Origin: a virus
DNA: 46,026 nt
IMG/VR virus record: IMGVR_UViG_3300032180_000015
Location: 1-46,026 of that record
Strand: one strand, 5' to 3'
Shown here: piece after piece, positions 1 through 6,188 of the stretch
Layout: every line of letters begins with the position of its first letter
Numbering within the stretch: position 1 is the first letter of the stretch
Translations under genes and position numbers: made by a program
The notes under the pieces: model-generated
What the model was told of the DNA's origin: nothing
Databases searched by the model: none
The model's input: the letters and a program-made list of their open reading frames with translations, nothing else

Positions 1-35
1 CGTTTTGCGCCTGTCACTTACTCTCAAAACAGAGC

Positions 36-62
36 GGTTGACAATTCAACATACTGTCAACC
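36..62. promoter_or_regulatory. 8-bp inverted repeat, possible operator
   Basis: GGTTGACA (36-43) and TGTCAACC (55-62) are perfect inverted copies separated by 11 bases. The left arm contains a consensus -35 hexamer (TTGACA), but no convincing -10 box follows at 16-18 bp. A dyad of this size near a promoter-like element and upstream of an RHH gene could be a regulator site or half of a recombination site; the function is inferred. Confidence 0.4.
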
Positions 63-101
63 AACCTAGATACTAAAGGACTTAGCACGCATTGCACGCT
101 C

Positions 102-239
102 GTGGATGAGGCGGATTTGGGCGATTGGCAAGGAATGAACTGGAGTATCAGCGATAGCCCCCCGGAGATCACCCCTGGCACCTGCGATTTGCGCCGCATA
201 GCCCGAAAACTGACTCAAAACTTAAAAACGGTTCGCTAA
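102..239 (+). CDS. possible small protein, 45 residues
   Basis: An open frame runs from a GTG at 102 (or ATG at 135, which has AAGGA directly before it) to TAA at 237. The product is acidic at the N-terminus and ends in a basic helix-like stretch (DLRRIARKLTQNLKTVR). I do not recognise it, and the ribosome binding site is weak for either start. Otherwise this stretch is leader DNA before the RHH gene. Confidence 0.25.
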   Translation: MDEADLGDWQGMNWSISDSPPEITPGTCDLRRIARKLTQNLKTVR

Positions 240-293
240 GTAACCTAACTTTACTATTGACACTAAGGCCTAAGTGTACTAAGTTGGCTAAGT
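236..293 (+). promoter_or_regulatory. cluster of CTAAGT repeats, candidate operator array
   Basis: CTAAGT occurs at 236, 270, 279 and 288; the last three are spaced exactly 9 bp apart, and a variant CTAAGG lies at 263. The array covers the putative promoter spacer and -10 and runs into the GTG start of the next gene, which encodes an RHH-like protein. RHH repressors (Arc/CopG/ParG type) often bind short phased repeats and regulate themselves, so autoregulation is the natural inference. Confidence 0.5.
257..285 (+). promoter_or_regulatory. candidate promoter for the RHH gene
   Basis: A consensus -35 TTGACA (257-262) is followed after 17 bp by a weak -10 TAAGTT (280-285). The predicted transcription start falls at about 291-293, which is the GTG start codon at 292, so the message would be leaderless. 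The -35 is good and the -10 poor. Confidence 0.4.
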
Positions 294-669
294 GCCAAAC
301 ATCAATATGCCGGTGGATGCGAGCTTACTGCGCTTAGTGAACTTAGCGGCGATGCAACAGGACATGACGCAGCGGGACTGGATTATAAAGGTGTTAGTGG
401 AGGCGGTGAATGGGGGCAATACGCGAAAGGCGAGAGCAGTTAAGGCGGTTGAGGGAGACGGTGTGGTACCCACCGGAGACGTTGAGGATGTTGCGGCGGG
501 TATTGGGCTTGCCGGTGATTTACCGGAGGTGGGGGAACCCCGAAATTCGGTTGGGAAGTGCTGGTGTGGACAAGCTCAGTATGAGCACACAAATATCAAC
601 AGCGGGGTAACGAAGTGGCGCTGTGAGAAGGGGCATTATTCCAGTCCGAAGGCGGAGGTCAAGAAGTGA
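292..669 (+). CDS. ribbon-helix-helix-like regulator with C-terminal zinc-knuckle-like tail
   Basis: A 125-residue protein. Residues 4-40 read as an RHH fold: a strand (INMPV), a helix (DASLLRLVNLAAMQQDM), a turn and a second helix (TQRDWIIKVLVEAV). A Gly/Val-rich linker leads to a tail (about 85-120) with CWC, H, C and GHY positions that could bind zinc. The GTG at 292 is needed to retain the strand and has no Shine-Dalgarno, fitting a leaderless mRNA. The start codon overlaps the last CTAAGT repeat, so it may bind its own promoter. DNA binding is inferred from the fold; the tail is unassigned. Confidence 0.6.
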   Translation: MPNINMPVDASLLRLVNLAAMQQDMTQRDWIIKVLVEAVNGGNTRKARAVKAVEGDGVVPTGDVEDVAAGIGLAGDLPEVGEPRNSVGKCWCGQAQYEHTNINSGVTKWRCEKGHYSSPKAEVKK

Positions 670-830
670 CGATAGCCGAACTTATCAAAGAGTTAGGTGG
701 ATTCGACCCACAGACGCCGGTTTACGGCGAGAGCGAGACTTCCACCTGGGAGATTTAGGCGGAAGAGTTGGAACTTACCGACAGGGCAGGAGTTCCTGTC
801 TTGATTTTGGGGTATAGGCACTCACGATGA
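666..830 (+). pseudogene. small phage protein gene interrupted by one in-frame TAG
   Basis: A GTG at 666 overlaps the upstream stop and opens MTIAELIKELGGFDPQTPVY..., typical of a family of small phage proteins. The frame hits TAG at 756-758 after 30 codons, then continues as sensible sequence (AEELELTDRAGVPVLILGY) to TGA at 828. The halves read as one 54-residue domain, so this is a nonsense mutation, a readthrough site or a sequencing error. TAG is used as an ordinary stop elsewhere here (for example at 1571 and 32881), so general amber reassignment is unlikely. Confidence 0.5.
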
Positions 831-872
831 TTCCGGTATTTGAACAATTCGATTGCGGATGGAGGAAGGTCG

Positions 873-1391
873 ATGAAAAGCCTGACGAAGGAGCAGTTAT
901 TGAGTCTTTTGAGCGTGGCGAAGAAGGACTCGGAGCGGAACTGGCTTATGCTGGCGCTGACGTTCAATCATGGTCTACGGGTATCCGAGACATTAAGTCT
1001 AACTCCCCAGAAGTGCAGGGATGGGTTTCTCTCAGTTTCCCGCCTGAAGGGTTCCCTGCACACCACCCAACCACTTGTGGCCTCTGCCGATTTGCTGTTG
1101 GATGAGAAATCAGCGGTTGAAGGTTTGGCCTGCCTACAGACCATTAGGCTGTTTCCGATCACCCGTCAGGCGGTGCATAAGATGTTCAGGAAGTATTGTG
1201 CCCAGGTGGGGATTCCGAGCCATCTGGCGCACATTCACACCTTGAAGCACACCTGCGGGATGCTGGCAATCAAGAAGGCGGGCATAGAGAATGTCCGTCA
1301 GTACCTCGGGCATAAGTCGATTGCTTCAACAGGGATGTATTTGCGGGTCGACGACCAGGCGGCGAGTCAGGCTGTGCAAAGCGCTCTCTAA
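873..1391 (+). CDS. int: minimal tyrosine recombinase / integrase
   Basis: A 172-residue catalytic-domain-only tyrosine recombinase. Visible active-site residues are Arg36 (HGLRVSE), the beta-hairpin Lys59 (RLKGS), His122-x-x-Lys125 (HTLKH), His147 (YLGHKS) and the nucleophile Tyr156 (TGMYLRV). HxxK replaces the usual HxxR, a variant known in the family. It lacks the arm-binding and core-binding N-terminal domains of lambda-type integrases, which normally exceed 300 residues. The ATG at 873 is chosen because GGAGGAAGG lies 2 to 10 bases upstream; a TTG at 840 would extend the frame without a binding site. It likely catalyses phage integration or dimer resolution; no attP core was identified. 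Confidence 0.8.
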   Translation: MKSLTKEQLLSLLSVAKKDSERNWLMLALTFNHGLRVSETLSLTPQKCRDGFLSVSRLKGSLHTTQPLVASADLLLDEKSAVEGLACLQTIRLFPITRQAVHKMFRKYCAQVGIPSHLAHIHTLKHTCGMLAIKKAGIENVRQYLGHKSIASTGMYLRVDDQAASQAVQSAL

Positions 1392-1573
1392 TGAACTGCA
1401 AGCATGGTCACTCCCTAGACGATGCCTACACCTACACGGATGACTTTGGGAAGAAACAACGCAAGTGCCGGGAATGTCATAAGGCACGCATGAAACGCCA
1501 GCGCAAGAAGAAGAAACTCCTGGGTAACGTTACCTTTGATTCAGATGGTAGGATCATTGCGGGTACTATCTAG
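1391..1573 (+). CDS. small zinc-knuckle protein (HNH-like N-terminal motif)
   Basis: A 60-residue basic protein starting at an ATG that overlaps the integrase stop (TAATG). It has a C-x2-H-x-H...C-x2-C pattern (CKHGHSLDDAY, then CRECHKARMKRQRKKKK), the same layout as the gene at 34789. Such CxxGHP...CRxC knuckles occur alone or before HNH nuclease domains in phages; no HNH core follows here. The Lys/Arg run suggests nucleic-acid binding. Function unknown. Confidence 0.6.
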   Translation: MNCKHGHSLDDAYTYTDDFGKKQRKCRECHKARMKRQRKKKKLLGNVTFDSDGRIIAGTI

Positions 1574-1581
1574 GAGGCGTT

Positions 1582-2226
1582 ATGAGCACAGGGTCACCGG
1601 TAAATCTGTTTGGCGGGGCGGTTGTCGGGTATGGTGGGCCGAGAGTTCAGGCGGATGGTCAGCCGGGAACCCTGAGAATCACCAAAGATGGTACGGAATG
1701 CACTCAAGACGCCCACGGCCGGTATCAGGAAGCGGTTTACCGCGGCAACGTCTTTCTGGCAGCTTCGCAGGCTGCGGTAACGTTTTCTGCGGGTTTGACT
1801 ACCACGACCTGCGTAGGCCTGCTTTTGGAGAACCCGCCCGGAAACACGAAGAATGCGGTCATCTTGCAGGCATCTTTCGCTAACACCGGAACCATTGTCG
1901 GAACTGCTGGCTTGGTAGCCTTCCCCTTTTCGACCACAGCTTTCACTCATACCACGGCATTGACCATCTTGAATGCCTTCACCGGCACCGGGAAACAGGC
2001 TGCGACATGCACGGCTGATCAAGGATCAAGTTCGACTCCCACGACCCCGGTAGTGGTTACGCCGCTCTATACGATTCTGAGCACCAATACTGCCGTTTCT
2101 GGTACTCCGTGTTTCGTTGATCTCGGCGGTTCTCTGATCGTTGGACCCGGAACAGCTGTCGGGATTCTAGCATCTGCGGCCATCACCGGATTTGCTTCGA
2201 TGCTGTGGGAAGAAGTGCCAATCTAA
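1582..2226 (+). CDS. putative virion surface/decoration protein
   Basis: A 214-residue Thr/Val/Gly/Ala-rich protein without charge clusters, predicted mostly beta. It starts at ATG 1582 behind a good GGAGG (1573-1577). The N-terminus (MSTGSPVNLFGGAVVGYGG) and the ending SMLWEEVPI resemble uncharacterised phage structural proteins. It precedes the methyltransferase/glycosyltransferase pair, so it could be a modified surface protein. That role is inference from composition and position. Confidence 0.5.
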   Translation: MSTGSPVNLFGGAVVGYGGPRVQADGQPGTLRITKDGTECTQDAHGRYQEAVYRGNVFLAASQAAVTFSAGLTTTTCVGLLLENPPGNTKNAVILQASFANTGTIVGTAGLVAFPFSTTAFTHTTALTILNAFTGTGKQAATCTADQGSSSTPTTPVVVTPLYTILSTNTAVSGTPCFVDLGGSLIVGPGTAVGILASAAITGFASMLWEEVPI

Positions 2227-2228
2227 AC

Positions 2229-2840
2229 GTGCTGACAGTCACGAACTCACTCATTGATAAGGCGCTGCCTATCCAGGGGTGGATGACGCCCCTGGAATTG
2301 GGTTGGCTGGCAAAGCAGGCTAGTCAGCACTCCCGCATTGTCGAAGTCGGTTCATTCCTTGGGCGGTCTACCAGAGCGTTAGCCGACAACACCCCAGGCT
2401 GGGTTATGGCGTTTGACGACTGGCACGGCCCTAGAGATGCGGGAATCAATATCCAAGGCGAGAACTTGGAGTTTACCCAATTGCCCGAGAAGCATGGCTT
2501 CAACTTCTTCGAGATGTTTATCCAGAACCTTCGAGAGCATATTGACTCTGGCAAGGTAAAAGTCTTGTGTGCCGATCACGGCGATCCGGACATTCTTCCA
2601 GTCGAGTTCCTGAGAGGGTCGGACTCGGAAAAACCTGATATGGTTTTCCTTGACGGCCATCATGGGTATGAAGCGGTCAAACGTGACCTCCTGATATGGA
2701 AGGCCAGACTCGCGGAAGGCGGCTTGCTTTGTGGGCACGATCTTGACTTTGACGGGGTCTGGCGGGCGGTTACGGAAGAATTCCGAAGCTCTTGGATGTC
2801 GGTTCCCTACACAAATTTATGGCTGATAAGAACTGCCTAA
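2229..2840 (+). CDS. class I SAM-dependent methyltransferase
   Basis: About 203 residues. The SAM-binding motif I is EVGSFLGRSTRALA, an acidic motif FDDWHG follows, and the post-core segment VFLDGHHGYEAVKRDLLIW with GGLLCGHD is characteristic of Methyltransf_24-type enzymes, often found with glycan biosynthesis genes. GTG 2229 begins two bases after the previous stop; an in-frame GTG at 2205 is an alternative, and neither has a strong Shine-Dalgarno. The next gene, a glycosyltransferase, overlaps its end, suggesting joint carbohydrate or small-molecule modification. Substrate unknown. Confidence 0.75.
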   Translation: MLTVTNSLIDKALPIQGWMTPLELGWLAKQASQHSRIVEVGSFLGRSTRALADNTPGWVMAFDDWHGPRDAGINIQGENLEFTQLPEKHGFNFFEMFIQNLREHIDSGKVKVLCADHGDPDILPVEFLRGSDSEKPDMVFLDGHHGYEAVKRDLLIWKARLAEGGLLCGHDLDFDGVWRAVTEEFRSSWMSVPYTNLWLIRTA

Positions 2841-3634
2841 GCTCAGTTGGCCTCGCCATAGGATTGCCCTTTATTGGCCGTCCCGTATCCCCTGAATGGG
2901 CGATCAGCTTCTCATCCCAGAACTACCCCATGAACATCCGCAGGAGCCTATCAGCCCTCAAAGGGGAGGAAATTGGCAAGGCACGGAACAAGATGGTTCA
3001 CGCGGCAAGACAGCATGGAGCCAAATACCTCTGGTTTCTGGATGATGATGTGGCTCCGCCGTTTCACGCTATCCGGTCTTTGATTACCACACTTGAGAAC
3101 GCTTCGCACGATGTCATGGTAGCCGGCGGGATTTATTGTGCCAAGACTCTACCGACTGAGCCGGTGGTCTTTCGAGGGAATGGTGTAGGGGCTTTCTGGC
3201 AGTGGAAGCATGGCGATGTCTTTGAATGCACCGGCATCGGCACCGGATGTATGCTGATCAAAATGGAAGTTTTTGACCACTTGCCCGAGCCCTGGTTCAA
3301 GACGATTGACACAGATGGCACCCCGGAACAGCCGATCTTGCAGGAAACTGACGATATGTACTTCTGCGATGCGGTCATTGACAAGGGGTTTAAGATACTC
3401 GCAGACACCAATGTGATGTGCATCCATTGGGGTTATGACGAAAAAAAGAAGGAGTTTATCCCGTACATGCTTCCGGCAGACTCCTACCCGATGAGATACC
3501 CGAGCGAGGAGGAACCCCGTGCCAGCCGTGTCTACAAAGCAGCGTCAGTTGATGGCAATCGCGGAACACAACCCCTCGGCAGTGCAGAAGAAGAATCGCG
3601 GCGTGCTGAAAATGAGCAAGTCCCAGCTGCATGA
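2819..3634 (+). CDS. GT-A family glycosyltransferase-like protein, copy 1
   Basis: About 271 residues from ATG 2819, overlapping the methyltransferase end by 22 bases. Family-2-like features: an N-terminal nucleotide-binding strand, the metal-binding motif YLWFLDDDVAPP, then GGIYCAKTLPTEP, GDVFECTGIGTGCMLIK and ETDDMYFCDAV. It is a clear paralogue of the gene at 13732, sharing PEWAIS, YLWF(L/V)DDDV, GDVFEC, TGCM(L/M)IK, FKILADT and DSYPMR. The paralogue stops just after DSYPMR, whereas this one runs about 45 residues further, through DNA that also encodes the next gene in another frame. The acceptor is unknown; no signal peptide, so cytoplasmic. Confidence 0.75.
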   Translation: MADKNCLSSVGLAIGLPFIGRPVSPEWAISFSSQNYPMNIRRSLSALKGEEIGKARNKMVHAARQHGAKYLWFLDDDVAPPFHAIRSLITTLENASHDVMVAGGIYCAKTLPTEPVVFRGNGVGAFWQWKHGDVFECTGIGTGCMLIKMEVFDHLPEPWFKTIDTDGTPEQPILQETDDMYFCDAVIDKGFKILADTNVMCIHWGYDEKKKEFIPYMLPADSYPMRYPSEEEPRASRVYKAASVDGNRGTQPLGSAEEESRRAENEQVPAA

Positions 3635-3680
3635 TTTTGCAGCGACCAAGGGCTTGCGTGATAAGATGCGGAAGAAATGA
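3519..3680 (+). CDS. DUF3008-like small phage protein
   Basis: A 53-residue basic protein starting MPAVSTKQRQLMAIAEHNP and ending with a Ser-Gln-Leu-His-Asp-Phe-Ala segment and KGL...KMRKK. This matches my memory of the DUF3008 family of phage proteins (MPAVSKxQQxxM..., then DFA(S/T)TK). GTG 3519 follows GAGGAGG (3506-3512). The gene overlaps the end of the glycosyltransferase by 116 bp in another frame and its TGA overlaps the next ATG. Function of the family is unknown. Confidence 0.7.
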   Translation: MPAVSTKQRQLMAIAEHNPSAVQKKNRGVLKMSKSQLHDFAATKGLRDKMRKK

Positions 3681-3817
3681 TAATTCGCTGGTTAAAACTG
3701 CATACTTGTTGGTGGGGCCATGATTGGTGGGAGTGCGGCCCTTATGGACTTCACGAATGCAGAAAATGTCAAGCGCACGAAATGGGCTACATGCTTGGTA
3801 AGGGTCATGGAGTATGA
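3677..3817 (+). CDS. small Cys/His/Trp-rich protein
   Basis: A 46-residue protein joined to both neighbours by ATGA overlaps (3677-3680 and 3814-3817), which strongly supports translation. It contains CWWGHDWWECG and HECRKCQAH, a likely zinc-binding arrangement. No family recognised. Confidence 0.6.
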   Translation: MIIRWLKLHTCWWGHDWWECGPYGLHECRKCQAHEMGYMLGKGHGV

Positions 3818-4014
3818 GCACCGTCCCCGGACTTACGGACCAGTTCAACCATCCGCCGACTGACGACAATACCTCGGCACCGGCAGAACCGACTATCCCC
3901 CAGCCTTCCCCCTTAAAACCGAAGAAGCCGAACAAACTAAAGAATCCCGGCGCACTCGCCGCCGCAATCTCAAAAGCGAAACGCGCCCGCCAGACCGGGC
4001 AGAAATGGGGCTAA
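3814..4014 (+). CDS. small Pro/Lys-rich hypothetical protein
   Basis: A 66-residue protein with a disordered, Pro-rich N-terminal half and a basic C-terminal helix (NPGALAAAISKAKRARQTGQKWG). ATGA overlap upstream and an immediate stop-start junction downstream (TAA then ATG at 4015). It sits just upstream of the terminase; function unknown. Confidence 0.5.
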   Translation: MSTVPGLTDQFNHPPTDDNTSAPAEPTIPQPSPLKPKKPNKLKNPGALAAAISKAKRARQTGQKWG

Positions 4015-4422
4015 ATGCCAGTACCCGGAAACTACGATAGAGTCGATCTTGGCGGAGATAACACTTCCGATTACGTGAAACGCTCCTCGGAAGGCGTGAC
4101 GGGCAACTTCGAGCAGGCACGTCCTGAAGCTGGCTTACTGCCTGAATACGGCGACAATCTCGTACCCAAACCAATACGCTCAAAGCAGTTTTCCTCTGAT
4201 ACGAATGGCAACCCGGAAGCACTATTGAATACAACCCGGGAAGGCATGCGCGCCCATGCGGACCTGAATCAGCAATACGGACTGACTCAGCCCATTGCCA
4301 ATCTCGGCAGTCACCCGTGGTTACGAGATGGATGCGCCACTCAAGACACCAGTGAACCAGCAACGGCAGTACCGAATCAGGTGCGAGGGGTGCCAATGGA
4401 GCGTAGTGCACCTAACAAGTAA
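4015..4422 (+). CDS. hypothetical protein upstream of large terminase
   Basis: A 135-residue polar protein, probably largely disordered, with no recognisable domain (NYDRVDLGGDNTSDY; NPEALLNTTREGMRAHADLNQQYGL). TAATG overlap with the terminase start at 4422. The position before TerL is classical for a small terminase, but no DNA-binding helix-turn-helix is visible, and a better candidate lies at 45532-45951. Confidence 0.5.
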   Translation: MPVPGNYDRVDLGGDNTSDYVKRSSEGVTGNFEQARPEAGLLPEYGDNLVPKPIRSKQFSSDTNGNPEALLNTTREGMRAHADLNQQYGLTQPIANLGSHPWLRDGCATQDTSEPATAVPNQVRGVPMERSAPNK

Positions 4423-6188
4423 TGGCCGACAGTTACTCGATTGAGGAATGGAAACTCCTCCGCAAAAAAGGCCGTCGCTCCCTTCTTTTCCTCTGCCAGA
4501 AAATACTCGGATACAAAGACGTTTGCCTCGAAGTTCATGGCGAGATGTTCAAAGCCCTCCAGAAGTTTGGCGGCGGCGACGATACCGGAGACAATAAGCT
4601 ATTCCATGGCCGCATCTCTCCTGGAACCTTTCAAGACCTGATCCGCGAATATCAGCCAACTGTCCCTATGTGGGAGTTACAAGGGCCGCGAAAGTCTCTT
4701 GTCCTTTGGCCCCGGGGTCACCTGAAAACCTCGATCTGCATGGCATGGACAATTCAGTTTGTGCTGAATTATCCGAATGTGAGAATCCTGATTTCGTCAG
4801 GGACCGGCGATCAGGTGAGGAAGTTTCTCGATGAAATCCTATCTCACTTTCGGCATAATGAGATGTTCCGATGGGTTTACCCGGAGTTTGTGCCACATGG
4901 GAAAAATGTCAAAGAATTCGGCAACCAGGAACGTTTTACAGTTCCCGCGCGGACCATACATCGAAAAGAGCCAACGATCTCAGTTTGTTCAGTCGGTGCA
5001 GTCGTCGCAGGCGGTCACTTCGACGTCATCTACAACGATGATGTCGTTGATAAGGAGAATGTCCGAACCCCCGAGCAAATCGCCAACGTCAATTCGCATC
5101 TGGGATTTCTATGGCCACTTCTAGAGACTGCGCCAGATGCGGACAAACGTCCCCGAGGCTATGAACGTGGCTGGTGGTTGATGGCTGGCACCAGGTATGA
5201 CTTCTCTGACTCTTATGGCACAATCATCGACTCTGAAGCCGCCAAACCTGAAGCGGAACGCTCTTACACAATCCAGGAACGAGATGTCATTGTGTCAGGA
5301 GATTTATCCGACTTGGCCAACTGCAAGACGATCTGGCCTGCCCGAATGCCTCCGCAAGCGCTTAAAGACATTATGGACGACCCTTTACAAGGGCCGGGGA
5401 TTGTAGCTTCGCAGTACCGAATGAATCCGATTCCAGACAAGTCAGGGCTGGTAGACTCGCCCAAGGAAATTGTCTGGGTGCCGCTGGAGGCGATGAAGAA
5501 AATCTATGCTTACCTCAGTTTGCACGTCACTGTTGACCTTGCTGGCATGGAACCGAGCACTAATAAGCTTGCCGATAACGATTTCACAGTCATTACCCCG
5601 CACGGGTTTGGACATGATGGCACACTCTACGTTTTGCCCATCATGCGCGGCCGGTACACCCCCTTTGAAGTCATCGACTTGCTCTTTAAGCTCTTTTCTA
5701 TCCACCCCAGAATCGTCGATGTCAAAGTAGAGAAAGAGGCTCATGCTAGAGTGTTGCTACCGTTTCTAAAACGAGAGATGGCGAAACGGCAAAGATTCCT
5801 CCCGATTGTGGAGATACGCCGTGACAATCGAACATCTAAGCAGCAGAGGATCAAAGGTTTACAACCTTGGTTCCGCAACGGGTCCATCAAGTTTGCGGAT
5901 AATCAACCTCACAAGCTCGCCATTATCAATGAAATTATGCGTTTCCCGAAATACTCGCATGATGACATTCTTGATACTCTCGCCGACGCGATGCAGAACC
6001 GAGAAGGCGGAATTACCTACGAAGTCGAGCCTATGAGGAAAGCCGAGTGGTCGCAGAACATGGATGTTTTATCCGGGCGCATGGATGGTGATACAGTGAC
6101 CTTACCCTCGGCGGTGATGGGGCAATTGAAGATTTGGGGCGAAGAACCGCAGGAATCGAATGTGGTAGATTCGCTCACGGGATGGTAA
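4422..6188 (+). CDS. terL: terminase large subunit (packaging ATPase/nuclease)
   Basis: 588 residues, normal TerL length. The ATPase half has a Walker A-like loop WPRGHLKTS (96-104) and Walker B DVIYNDDVVD (201-210). The RNase H-like nuclease half has an acidic strand HVTVDLAG (Asp372), VDVKVEKEAHA (433-442) and HDDILDTLADAM (513-524). It drives ATP-dependent genome packaging through the portal encoded just downstream and cuts concatemers. The start overlaps the preceding TAA. The P-R-G-x-x-K-(T/S) form of the P-loop is typical of T7/N4-type terminases. Confidence 0.93.
   Translation: MADSYSIEEWKLLRKKGRRSLLFLCQKILGYKDVCLEVHGEMFKALQKFGGGDDTGDNKLFHGRISPGTFQDLIREYQPTVPMWELQGPRKSLVLWPRGHLKTSICMAWTIQFVLNYPNVRILISSGTGDQVRKFLDEILSHFRHNEMFRWVYPEFVPHGKNVKEFGNQERFTVPARTIHRKEPTISVCSVGAVVAGGHFDVIYNDDVVDKENVRTPEQIANVNSHLGFLWPLLETAPDADKRPRGYERGWWLMAGTRYDFSDSYGTIIDSEAAKPEAERSYTIQERDVIVSGDLSDLANCKTIWPARMPPQALKDIMDDPLQGPGIVASQYRMNPIPDKSGLVDSPKEIVWVPLEAMKKIYAYLSLHVTVDLAGMEPSTNKLADNDFTVITPHGFGHDGTLYVLPIMRGRYTPFEVIDLLFKLFSIHPRIVDVKVEKEAHARVLLPFLKREMAKRQRFLPIVEIRRDNRTSKQQRIKGLQPWFRNGSIKFADNQPHKLAIINEIMRFPKYSHDDILDTLADAMQNREGGITYEVEPMRKAEWSQNMDVLSGRMDGDTVTLPSAVMGQLKIWGEEPQESNVVDSLTGW

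Noticed and set aside
14-199. 61-residue minus-strand ORF at the left edge
   Set aside because: No Shine-Dalgarno or recognisable sequence; covers the inverted repeat.
3893-4411. 172-residue minus-strand open frame
   Set aside because: Lies across two coupled rightward genes, Arg/Ser/Leu-rich without domain features; shadow.
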